From Flavobacteriaceae bacterium (GTDB lineage Bacteria; Bacteroidota; Bacteroidia; Flavobacteriales; Flavobacteriaceae), in the NCBI GenBank assembly GCA_024763365.1, contig JANTFO010000012.1:1-36994 (forward strand): 36,994 bases of DNA, given 5' to 3'. Under the pieces are notes generated by a model, which was not told where the DNA came from, ran no database searches, and worked only from the letters and a program-made list of their open reading frames with translations. Positions within the stretch are counted from its first letter, which is position 1; each line of letters opens with the position of its first letter. Both the position numbers and the translations under genes were made by a program. This document shows, in pieces, positions 1 through 8,035 of the stretch.

Positions 1-2123
1 GTATTTTGTGCTGTAAAAGGGCCATAACTGATAGGGTCTACACATTCTTGCAAATCTGTTATTCCATCGTTATCATCGTCTAAATCATCTTCATCACAAA
101 CAGTATCGCCATCAGTATCTAAATTGTTTTGAACTTCTAAATTAACTTCTAATAAACCATAACAATCAGAGAACCTATTATCTAAAAGACCTATTGCATA
201 GAAAAGACCTGATAAGGATGTAGGTAGTGAAATTTGGTCTGCCGGGTTTGGAGGAATTGTATTTGAGGTATAAAAATCATATATTGACATATTGATACCC
301 GCATCTTCAGCATCTTGTAGAGTAATTGAATTTGAGGGGCAAGTGGTGTTGGTTATTAAGACAGGATTAAAATTTAAACCACTTACATCAATTAACGCAC
401 TTGTAGGTTCTAAAGAACCTGCATCGGGTCCACAGGCTGTTAAATAACTTAAACTTATATCATCTTGAATATCAATTTCAGTATTAATAGTACCAATATA
501 AGAGGTTGTTGATTGATTTTTAACTTCTTGACTACAAGCTGAATTTAATAGTCCAATATCATCAACAATTTGGACATTAAACATAATATAAAATTCCGGT
601 AAACCAACTGAAAATAAAGAATTGTGAGCATTAAATGTAAGCTTATTATTAACAGAATCATAATTATATTGAATAGGGTTAGCTAAGGTTGGTGACCCGG
701 TTGTCATACCAATAGGATTACCTAAATTATCTTCTGCACTCAGTGACAGCGGGTCATATATACCATTAAATGGTAACAAATCTTGAATCACCACATTTTG
801 TGCAGCGTCATTACCAGTATTCTGAATCGTAAATTTATACGTTAACTCATCAAGGGGGTTAACTGTGCTTCCTTGCGCTATCAAAGAACCACCAGCATCA
901 TGCATTGATTTAACTATTTGAATATGTGGCTGATAGACTTCTATGGCAAAAGAGGCTAAGAAAATAAAATAACCATCTCTTGCATTACCAGTATCTAATG
1001 CTAAAGCTCTAAAAGTTGCAGATGTTTGATTATTGGTAATTAATTGATTTCCGGAATTATTTCCATTTGCGTCTATTGTTAATAGATCTGAATCATAGCC
1101 TAAGGTATTGGTACTAGCCGGATTTCGAGTTAAAATATGAGAACCGTTTTGAGAAATTGTAGAATTAAAATAATTGGAAGCCGGATTAACCCCATCAGTT
1201 AAATTGACAAAGTTGTTACTAGTATCTTGAATCTGCAGAGAGCTTCCATCAATAGTGTTATCACCTTCTAAAGCAGCTAAGCCAAAAGAACCATTAACTC
1301 CTCCATTAGGAATAGACACAAAACCATCAAACGTGATATCCATGCTTGTTGTCCCACCAAGTCCAAACTCATTTGCATATCCTGTTATAAATGCAAAACC
1401 ATCAAAGACAGAAAAATTCTTTGCTGTCTCAAAATCATTTTTATATATTATAACGATTGTCCAGCCTGCAGCGGTACCATAAAACAAATTTTCATCGACA
1501 ATATTATTTTGTGCTGCTCTAACATTTGCTACTGTATAATCTCCATTATATCCTCCCGGATTCGCTTGAACAAGACTAGTAATATCTTGGAAAGCTACAT
1601 AGACATCCTGATTAGAGTTTGGTTCATTACCTACTTCGTCATAAATAATGGTACCATTAATATCAATATAATTAATTTCACCTGGGAGTTTTAATTTAAC
1701 ATTTGAAGGATCGTATCTATTACAATCTGAACAACCTTGCTCAGGTGTTCCATCATTGTCAGTATCTCCAGTTCCTACTTCATAAGGGTATGTGCCAGTC
1801 CAATATAAACCTGCAAAGGCTATACTTGTACAATCGGGCGAAATATTAAGATTCGACGAACTGGAATTAAAAGTAGTTGCATCGTTATCTATATCAACAA
1901 ATACTTGAGTTGCAAAGTCATTAGAACCATTTGGATCGTTATAATCATTTGTTGGGTGTTCGCTTAACAAATTGTTTGATAAGTAAACAATATTACCCTT
2001 AAATGAATCTTGATACCTTACACTAAAAGGCAACTCTTGAGCCTGAAACTCAAGAATATTTAAAAGAAAAAAGAAAAAAGAAAGGGATAAAATTTTTCTA
2101 AATAAATGTAATAATAAATGCAT
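1..2123 (-). CDS. Large secreted surface protein, DUF11 and TSP3-type repeats (C-terminus outside window)
   Basis: I read an open frame of 707 codons from ATG at 2123-2121 down to the left edge, with no stop, so the C-terminus is missing. The N-terminus (MHLLLHLFRKI followed by LSLSFFFFLLNI) looks like a signal peptide. About 400 residues of beta-rich, Asn/Thr/Gly-rich sequence follow. Then comes a DUF11-type repeat, recognisable by IVKSMHDAGG, then ELTYKFTIQNTG and VVIQDLLP. Near the edge there is a thrombospondin type 3 calcium-binding pattern (DTDGDTVCDEDDLDDDNDGI). In Bacteroidetes such proteins are usually adhesins or exoproteins, often secreted by the type IX system through a C-terminal domain that would lie outside this window. 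Substrate and exact role are unknown. The secreted surface class is well supported; T9SS export is inference. Confidence 0.85.
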   Translation of the reverse strand, partial: MHLLLHLFRKILSLSFFFFLLNILEFQAQELPFSVRYQDSFKGNIVYLSNNLLSEHPTNDYNDPNGSNDFATQVFVDIDNDATTFNSSSSNLNISPDCTSIAFAGLYWTGTYPYEVGTGDTDNDGTPEQGCSDCNRYDPSNVKLKLPGEINYIDINGTIIYDEVGNEPNSNQDVYVAFQDITSLVQANPGGYNGDYTVANVRAAQNNIVDENLFYGTAAGWTIVIIYKNDFETAKNFSVFDGFAFITGYANEFGLGGTTSMDITFDGFVSIPNGGVNGSFGLAALEGDNTIDGSSLQIQDTSNNFVNLTDGVNPASNYFNSTISQNGSHILTRNPASTNTLGYDSDLLTIDANGNNSGNQLITNNQTSATFRALALDTGNARDGYFIFLASFAIEVYQPHIQIVKSMHDAGGSLIAQGSTVNPLDELTYKFTIQNTGNDAAQNVVIQDLLPFNGIYDPLSLSAEDNLGNPIGMTTGSPTLANPIQYNYDSVNNKLTFNAHNSLFSVGLPEFYIMFNVQIVDDIGLLNSACSQEVKNQSTTSYIGTINTEIDIQDDISLSYLTACGPDAGSLEPTSALIDVSGLNFNPVLITNTTCPSNSITLQDAEDAGINMSIYDFYTSNTIPPNPADQISLPTSLSGLFYAIGLLDNRFSDCYGLLEVNLEVQNNLDTDGDTVCDEDDLDDDNDGITDLQECVDPISYGPFTAQN

Positions 2124-2528
2124 AGGAAAAGTTTTTTCTATTTTTTTATTTTTTTGGCAATTGAACCCTATAAATATAAGTTTCATTTCAAATAATACAT
2201 CAAGTTAGATATACATTTGAATATATTTAGGTTGATTTATGTAATTAAAATGTAATATTTAACTCTATAATAAATAATTTTTTAATCAAAATTAAATCAT
2301 AATTACAAGTTAAAATAATGGCATGCAAGATTTTAGCTTGTTTTCTATCATCTTGCAAGATACAAATTTTATCAAAAACAAGTGTTTTATAAAAAAAAAC
2401 TTTAAAAAAAAGCAAGTATCGTGTGATTGTCAGATCACTACTTCAAAGAGAAAACAAATAAGATATTACTTCCTAAAATGAGATTTTCGCCAAATTGATC
2501 AAAATGATCTTAAATTATATACATCTAA
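2124..2528. other. AT-rich intergenic region, no gene seen
   Basis: These 405 bases separate the start of the surface protein gene from the end of the B12 lipoprotein gene. I see no convincing ORF or RNA gene. The stretch must hold the promoter of the surface protein gene, but no clear TAnnTTTG box stands out. The octamer TGCAAGAT occurs twice in direct orientation (2324-2331 and 2354-2361); the second copy lies in the perfect palindrome TCTTGCAAGA (2351-2360). Its function is unknown. Confidence 0.5.
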
Positions 2529-3935
2529 CTAATCATTAAATACAAGACTATTTGGGATAATACCAGTAGGGATTTCTTTTAATAATGAGTTGTCAGTAAG
2601 GTCAAATACTTTTAAACTACCTGCGCTTGCATAATCTTTAGCATCCAAAGTGTATAATTTTCCATTACCGGCTTGCATGCCATAGTAGAAACCCGAACAG
2701 CCATCGAGAATTGTGGAAGTATCATCGTTTATATCAAAACGATACACTTCCCCATTTAAATGAAAGTAAAGCTCGTTATCATCTATTACCAAATGCTGAG
2801 GATGGCTGGTCAATCCAAAATCATATGTTTGCGTAAAACTATGATCTACAATTTTTATAAGTTGGCCCGCAGTTTCATCCCCTGTCCAAGAAGGTTTACC
2901 ACCGCATAGCACCCAAACATTATCATCAAGATCTTTTTGTAGTGAATTAGGCGCAAATGCTGTATTGATAATCTTTTCGATTTTGTTATGCTGCGTATTA
3001 ATGATAACAAGCTTATTATTATGACCCCATCCTCCTTCTAAATTTACATAAATCATATCGTCAACAACCAACATATCTTCCGGCCCTTCATCAACAGCAA
3101 TGGTTTGGGTAACTGTATTTGTTTCCAAATCTATCACACTGATAAAATCATCAGTAGTTGACAAAGCATCACCCCAATTGGACACATACCCCACATTACC
3201 TACTGCTACAAAACAACGTGGATTATTAATACCTGCTCCCTCCATTACGGCTATTTTTTCCATCGTATATCGATTTACAACCACCACCTTATGTGAATTA
3301 TTAACAACAATATAGGCTTTATCTTGATGCAAATACATAGATTGGGCAGTATCACCCAAAGCTTCATCATTAACTAATTCATATACTGATTGAATCACTT
3401 CACCATTATTATTCACAAAGGTGACACTACTATTCCCCATACCAAAATTGCCTTCGTTTACAATAAAATATCCATGGGCATAATCACCAACAACTTCTGT
3501 TAAATAGGTGTAAGTAACATCATCTTCCATAGTACTATCGTCATCGGACAGATCACTGATGGACTGTCCATCAGGTGATGTACCTTTTATTTCGGCCTGA
3601 TTAGCAACTTCACCTGATGTTATATCTGACATAGTTATTTCATAAGTAGCCGTATAAGTGGCAACCTCTCCCATATTCAAAGTCGAGGGATCAACACTTG
3701 CGTTTTGAATTCCCAAAATATCATCCGTTAAGGAAAGATTGGAAATACTTGTCTCCCCGGTATTAGTAATTGTAAAAGTATAAGTGATAGTCTCTCCTTC
3801 TTGTGCATAACTATCATTATTTTCATCATTGAATATTCCTGCTTTTACAAGCCCCAAACTTGAAGTAGGTTCTTCATCTTTTTTACAGGAAATCACTAAG
3901 CTTAATAATATGGCGAATAAAGTAAGTTTTCTCAT
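2529..3935 (-). CDS. BtuG-like surface lipoprotein: DUF11-like domain plus YncE-type beta-propeller
   Basis: The 468-residue protein starts with a lipoprotein signal (MRKLTLFAILLSLVISC, lipidated Cys17 followed by KKDEE). Residues about 32-130 form a DUF11-like domain (ETITYTFTITNTGETSISNL). Residues about 150-468 form a YncE/DUF5074-type beta-propeller, with GYFIVNEGNFG, AQSMYLHQDKAYIVVNNS and repeated strand patterns. Propeller lipoproteins encoded beside BtuB in Bacteroides (BtuG) bind vitamin B12 on the cell surface and pass it to BtuB. Here the gene starts 2 nt after the BtuB-like stop codon and shares its cobalamin riboswitch, so B12 capture is the best reading. The N-terminal DUF11-like domain is an addition to a plain propeller BtuG, perhaps a stalk. 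B12 binding itself is inferred from context. Confidence 0.8.
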   Translation of the reverse strand: MRKLTLFAILLSLVISCKKDEEPTSSLGLVKAGIFNDENNDSYAQEGETITYTFTITNTGETSISNLSLTDDILGIQNASVDPSTLNMGEVATYTATYEITMSDITSGEVANQAEIKGTSPDGQSISDLSDDDSTMEDDVTYTYLTEVVGDYAHGYFIVNEGNFGMGNSSVTFVNNNGEVIQSVYELVNDEALGDTAQSMYLHQDKAYIVVNNSHKVVVVNRYTMEKIAVMEGAGINNPRCFVAVGNVGYVSNWGDALSTTDDFISVIDLETNTVTQTIAVDEGPEDMLVVDDMIYVNLEGGWGHNNKLVIINTQHNKIEKIINTAFAPNSLQKDLDDNVWVLCGGKPSWTGDETAGQLIKIVDHSFTQTYDFGLTSHPQHLVIDDNELYFHLNGEVYRFDINDDTSTILDGCSGFYYGMQAGNGKLYTLDAKDYASAGSLKVFDLTDNSLLKEIPTGIIPNSLVFND

Positions 3936-3937
3936 TT

Positions 3938-5752
3938 TTAAAAGTTTAAAGTTAATTTTAATTGATAATTTCTATTTGGCATGGGCCTACTGGCTATAAT
4001 CTCATAATATTTATTTAAAAGATTGTTGACTTGAAAGCAGACTTGAAATTTACCTTGATATATACGCTTATTCAGATAGGTATTAGTTAGGTTGTATGCT
4101 TCGTTATAAGCTGACTCATCAGTTGTATAAAAAACTTTCCCTGAATAAGCTTGTTGAATGCCCCATTTTAAAGTACCATAAGTAAGACCAAAGTCCATAT
4201 GGAAATAATGCTGAGGCACATAAATTGCAATATTTCCGGTAAATTTATCTATTGCCCTTGTATAGGTATATTGATTTCTCCAGTTGACTCTAATAGATCC
4301 GATGTTAAATAAATGATCATCTTGCCACTCTATACCCATAGACTGAAATTCTTTCACATTAAAAGGACGCCAAATTTGCTGAACAGTTGGTTGCCACTGG
4401 ATCACATCTTTTCCTTCAATTAAGAATGTATTTAAATTAAAGGAATGCTTTGATATCTTATATTGTATTCCAAAATCAGCATTATAGGTATGTTCTGCTT
4501 TTAGATCAGGGTTTCCACCTTGTTTCCAGTAGAGGTCATTTATGGTAGGAATTCTAAAATTATTGGAAAGACTTGCCTTTAGATTCCATTTATCAGAGAC
4601 CCTATATTTTGTCTCCAAGGAAAAAACCCAAGGGATTTCAAAAGCGGTTGTGCTTTCTTTTCTTATACCTATATTATATTGAATAACATTTGTGCCGGTA
4701 TGAGCATACAAAAGGTAAAATGCTGTTTTATGGTAAGCTTTATCAAAAATACTTTCACCATACCCATGCGTATATTCGTATGAACCTCCCAATAATATAC
4801 GATGCTTCATATTCAAAGTATAAGTAAAATCCAATTGCTGAAACAGGACATCAGATTTATTTTGTAGAGAAGAATTAAGATCATCTTTATTGGTCAAATA
4901 ATTATAATGCTCTCTTATTCCTGCAGTTTTTAATTCAAGGCTTAAATTTTGACGTTTCATAAACCAACCCAGCATAATATTAGAAATATTATTTTTCAAA
5001 TTTGCTGTACTAGGAGCATAAAGTGTCCCTGAGTTATTCTTATCAGAAATATTGAACAAACTATTTATATATAGGTGTTGACTTTCATTCAATTTACTTC
5101 GGTGCGAAAAAAATAAATTATACGTTTCAATCTGTCCATTTTCATTTTTTTGCTTGAGGCCCGGGTATGTGTAGTCATTTTCAGAAAAGTATGTTTCAAT
5201 CCCACTTGAAGTTATAGAACTATCAGTACTATTTACAACTGATACTTCATTTAGAAATGAATCATAACTACCTATTTGAGAAGATACTCTGGCAGAAAAA
5301 CCTTTATTGTATTCTTGGGGTGTTGATAAATTGATAGAACCTCCTATTGCAGCACTCCCAAGCAGAGAGCTACCACCTCCTTTTTTAATATGAATTCTAT
5401 CAAATGATTTGAGATATAAATTGTTAAAATCCGTCTGTCCGTTAAGACGAGAATTTATCGGCACTCCATTCCAAAATACTGCTGTATGAGAAGCAGAAGT
5501 ACCTCGCATGCTGATGGATGCTAACATACCTTGACCGTACTCTTTAAAATAAATGTTTTGCTCCTTTCTCAATAGGTCTGTAGCACTCTCATTAGCCAAA
5601 GCTATGATGGAATCATTGAGTTCTGATGTATTACTAATGTCATTATTTAAAAAACCATATAATTTGACTTCTTCTAAAGTGTAGTATTCTTTAGACTGCG
5701 CCCAAAAGAATGGGCTACTAAGTAAAATGCTAATAAGTATAAGTGTTCTCAT
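3938..5752 (-). CDS. btuB: TonB-dependent outer-membrane vitamin B12 receptor, BtuB-like
   Basis: A 604-residue outer-membrane receptor, a typical length for BtuB. It has a signal peptide (MRTLILISILLSSPFFWAQ), a short TonB-box-like stretch (LEEVKLYG), and a plug domain at about residues 50-150 with SMRGTSASHTAVFWNGVPIN, then IHIKKGGGSSLLGSAAIGGSINL. The rest is a beta-barrel ending in a terminal aromatic strand (RNYQLKLTLNF). It moves its ligand into the periplasm using TonB/ExbB energy. The ligand assignment rests on the cobalamin riboswitch directly upstream and the BtuG-like gene 2 nt downstream. A GGAGGA tract lies about 13 nt before the ATG (5766-5771) and is a candidate for sequestration by the riboswitch. 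No periplasmic or ABC components are encoded in the window. Confidence 0.88.
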   Translation of the reverse strand: MRTLILISILLSSPFFWAQSKEYYTLEEVKLYGFLNNDISNTSELNDSIIALANESATDLLRKEQNIYFKEYGQGMLASISMRGTSASHTAVFWNGVPINSRLNGQTDFNNLYLKSFDRIHIKKGGGSSLLGSAAIGGSINLSTPQEYNKGFSARVSSQIGSYDSFLNEVSVVNSTDSSITSSGIETYFSENDYTYPGLKQKNENGQIETYNLFFSHRSKLNESQHLYINSLFNISDKNNSGTLYAPSTANLKNNISNIMLGWFMKRQNLSLELKTAGIREHYNYLTNKDDLNSSLQNKSDVLFQQLDFTYTLNMKHRILLGGSYEYTHGYGESIFDKAYHKTAFYLLYAHTGTNVIQYNIGIRKESTTAFEIPWVFSLETKYRVSDKWNLKASLSNNFRIPTINDLYWKQGGNPDLKAEHTYNADFGIQYKISKHSFNLNTFLIEGKDVIQWQPTVQQIWRPFNVKEFQSMGIEWQDDHLFNIGSIRVNWRNQYTYTRAIDKFTGNIAIYVPQHYFHMDFGLTYGTLKWGIQQAYSGKVFYTTDESAYNEAYNLTNTYLNKRIYQGKFQVCFQVNNLLNKYYEIIASRPMPNRNYQLKLTLNF

Positions 5753-5819
5753 AAAACGACGCCTTTCCTCCGAAAACGTAAATTAAACCCATCTATAGAC
5801 GAGCAAGATTAAACATCTT

Positions 5820-6003
5820 TTGGCAGGTCTCCTGGCTTGCGTCTTATTTGATACCTTCCCATCAAGTATTAATAACGAGACAGTGGTTTGAAGTTTCAAA
5901 AAGCACCCTGATATTCAACAGGGCTTAGCTTACAGTTGCGGGGACAGCTTTGGATTTTCACCAAATTCCCTATTCATCCGCCTGAGGCGGAACCAAAATT
6001 TAT
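5820..6003 (-). promoter_or_regulatory. Cobalamin riboswitch (class I-like) controlling the btuB operon
   Basis: Read on the minus strand, the leader contains the conserved elements in order: GGTTCC, the P3 hairpin CCGCCTCAGGCGG, GATGAATAGGGAA, GGTGAAAATCC, CCCCGCAACTGT, CCACTG, GGGAAGG and the B12 box AGCCAGGAGACCTGCC (5823-5838). This is the standard cobalamin aptamer pattern. It ends about 70 nt before the btuB start codon. Binding of cobalamin would be expected to lower expression of the receptor and its lipoprotein. Boundaries are approximate. The P3 arm is an unusually GC-rich palindrome (5979-5991) for this AT-rich genome. Confidence 0.95.
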
Positions 6004-6162
6004 ACGGCAAATTTACATTATTTATAAATATATTTTAGTTCTTCTTAATAAGTTATACACAAAATTTTAAAAATGTTAAAAACTATTTACGCAATGGCTT
6101 TTTTAGCTTTGTAATTCTGCACTATTTTTACGTATTTAGCATTCTGTTTTGAGCATTGATCT

Positions 6163-7248
6163 ATGGAACAATTTGTTGTATCGGCATTAAAATACAGACC
6201 CCAAACATTTAAAGATGTAGTGGGACAACAGGCGATTACCCGTACTTTAGAAAATGCCATTCAAAACAACCATCTTGCTCAAGCCCTACTCTTTACAGGA
6301 CCTCGTGGTGTTGGAAAAACTACTTGTGCACGCATTTTAGCTAAAAAGATCAATCAAACTTCCCAGGACAGCATTAATCCTGATGAAGATTTTGCTTTTA
6401 ATATTTTTGAGTTGGATGCTGCGTCCAATAATTCCGTAGATGATATTCGCAACCTTACAGATCAGGTTCGTATTCCACCTCAAACTGGCCGTTACAAAGT
6501 CTACATCATAGATGAGGTACACATGCTTAGCCAGGCTGCCTTTAATGCTTTTTTAAAAACTTTAGAAGAACCTCCTGCTCATGCTATATTTATATTAGCT
6601 ACTACTGAAAAGCACAAAATAATTCCTACCATTTTATCACGATGTCAAATATTTGATTTTAAAAGAATTGGGGTAAATGACATTAAAACTTTTCTAAAAA
6701 AGATAGCTGAAAAAGAGAATATACAAGCAGATGACGATGCGCTACACATTATAGCTCAAAAAGCTGATGGTGCTTTAAGAGATGCCTTGTCTATTTTTGA
6801 CAGAGTTATTAGTTTTTCGGGAAAAAATCTAACACGACAAGCAGTTGCAGAAAACTTGAATGTACTTGACTATGACATATTCTTTCAGGTTACAAATTTG
6901 GCTTTAGAAAATAAGATTTCGGGAATTCTCATGGCTTTTGATAAAATATTAGATTCTGGATTTGATGCACATCATTTTATCATCGGCTTAGGTTCTCATT
7001 TTAGAGATTTGATGGTAGCTAAAGATAAAGCAACTGTCGCTCTGCTGGAAGTAGGCGACAGAACTAAAAAGCAATATTTAGAACAAGCTGAGAAAACAGA
7101 CTTAAACTTTCTCATTCAAGCTATAGAACTTTGTAACACTTGTGATCTAAATTATAAAGTCAGTAAAAATCAGCGTTTATTAGTGGAGTTAACACTTATG
7201 CAAATAGCCTCTCTTTCACTAAAGCCTGAAAAAAAAAAGTCTTTATAA
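6163..7248 (+). CDS. dnaX: DNA polymerase III clamp-loader subunit, gamma-length product
   Basis: This is the clamp-loader ATPase of the replicative polymerase. The zero-frame product is 361 residues: Walker A GPRGVGKT at residues 46-53, Walker B in YIIDEVHML, sensor I in FILATTEKHK, the SRC motif in ILSRCQIF, then AAA+ domain II and domain III ending near residue 355. The four zinc-binding cysteines of the E. coli protein are absent; as I recall, this is usual in Flavobacteria. The zero frame ends with PEKKKSL and TAA just past a run of ten A, while the conserved C-terminal part continues in the -1 frame. The short form corresponds to gamma, the shifted form to tau (568 residues by count). 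It is divergent from the B12 operon. Confidence 0.95.
   Translation: MEQFVVSALKYRPQTFKDVVGQQAITRTLENAIQNNHLAQALLFTGPRGVGKTTCARILAKKINQTSQDSINPDEDFAFNIFELDAASNNSVDDIRNLTDQVRIPPQTGRYKVYIIDEVHMLSQAAFNAFLKTLEEPPAHAIFILATTEKHKIIPTILSRCQIFDFKRIGVNDIKTFLKKIAEKENIQADDDALHIIAQKADGALRDALSIFDRVISFSGKNLTRQAVAENLNVLDYDIFFQVTNLALENKISGILMAFDKILDSGFDAHHFIIGLGSHFRDLMVAKDKATVALLEVGDRTKKQYLEQAEKTDLNFLIQAIELCNTCDLNYKVSKNQRLLVELTLMQIASLSLKPEKKKSL
7229..7239 (+). promoter_or_regulatory. A10 slippery tract, probable -1 frameshift or transcript slippage site in dnaX
   Basis: Ten A are followed by G. In the zero frame the codons read GAA AAA AAA AAG TCT TTA TAA, which contains the heptamer A AAA AAG, the same as the E. 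coli dnaX slippery site. The -1 frame opens directly at 7230, because its preceding codon is TGA at 7227-7229. It stays open to 7868. I see no clear upstream Shine-Dalgarno stimulator or strong downstream stem, so RNA polymerase slippage on A10 is equally possible. A homopolymer sequencing error is a third option. Confidence 0.75.
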
Positions 7249-7868
7249 TTCCTCCCAGAGCTAAAAAACAAAAAAAGCAACCTAAAAAATCTGTTCCTAA
7301 AATTGATAGGACTGATATCACTCACAAAGTTGCAGAAGCACCCGAAAAGTTTGTCAAAGAAAAAACGGAAAAACCCCAAGCAAAAAAACCTTTTCTCAAA
7401 AAAACCAACAAAAGAAAAAATTCTGCACTTAGCCTCAATGCACTTCATAAAAAAACTGACAATAATATTACCGAAGAACCCATTCGTAAAAAGAAAGATT
7501 TACCCCGAGAAGCTTTTAGTAAAGCCGCATTTCAAGTAGAATGGAAAAAATATATAGAAATCCTTAATAAACAAGGTGAAAAGATGTTGGCTGGAATACT
7601 GAGCGCAATAAACTATACTCTTGATAACGAAACAGTTATACTTACTTTTCCCAATTCTATGATGTTGGAAGAAGTGAAAAAAAACCAAACTTCTGTCCTC
7701 AACTTTTTAAGAGACAAATTACAAAATTATCACCTGAAATTTGAACTCCACCTTGACGAAAAAATAGAAAAAAAATTCGTCTATACACCACAGGAGAAAT
7801 ATGAAAAACTGAGAGAAAAGAATCCACTTATTGAAGAATTAAGAAAGAAACTCCATCTGGATATTTAA
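7230..7868 (+). CDS. dnaX: dnaX tau-specific C-terminal extension, -1 frame
   Basis: Translating the -1 frame codon by codon from 7230 gives no stop until 7866-7868. A linker very rich in Lys and Pro (about 115 residues, for example KKQKKQPKKSVPK) leads into a conserved C-terminal domain containing EWKKYIEILNKQGEKMLAGI, then TFPNSMMLEEV, LRDKLQNYHL and TPQEKYEKLREKNP. This is the C-terminal domain of Bacteroidetes DnaX as I know it. It has no ribosome-binding context of its own. The first ATG in this frame (7584) lies inside the conserved domain, which argues that it is made as an extension of dnaX. In E. coli the tau C-terminus binds the polymerase alpha subunit and the helicase. Confidence 0.85.
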   Translation, partial: KKKVFIIPPRAKKQKKQPKKSVPKIDRTDITHKVAEAPEKFVKEKTEKPQAKKPFLKKTNKRKNSALSLNALHKKTDNNITEEPIRKKKDLPREAFSKAAFQVEWKKYIEILNKQGEKMLAGILSAINYTLDNETVILTFPNSMMLEEVKKNQTSVLNFLRDKLQNYHLKFELHLDEKIEKKFVYTPQEKYEKLREKNPLIEELRKKLHLDI

Positions 7869-8035
7869 CCTTTAGTCAATGCTTATAGGCCTTTGTAATA
7901 TTCTCAATAATACAGACCCACAGAAGCATTAATAAGTACTTACTGAGCGCCAATTTGAAACTTACTTAACTAAACCCTCTGTAACATTCCTACTTAATTA
8001 ACGACATATCAAACGAATTAAATTAACAATACAAA

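Noticed and set aside
7303-7539. 78-residue forward ORF after dnaX
   Set aside because: It is the zero-frame shadow of the tau linker; the -1 frame carries the conserved domain.
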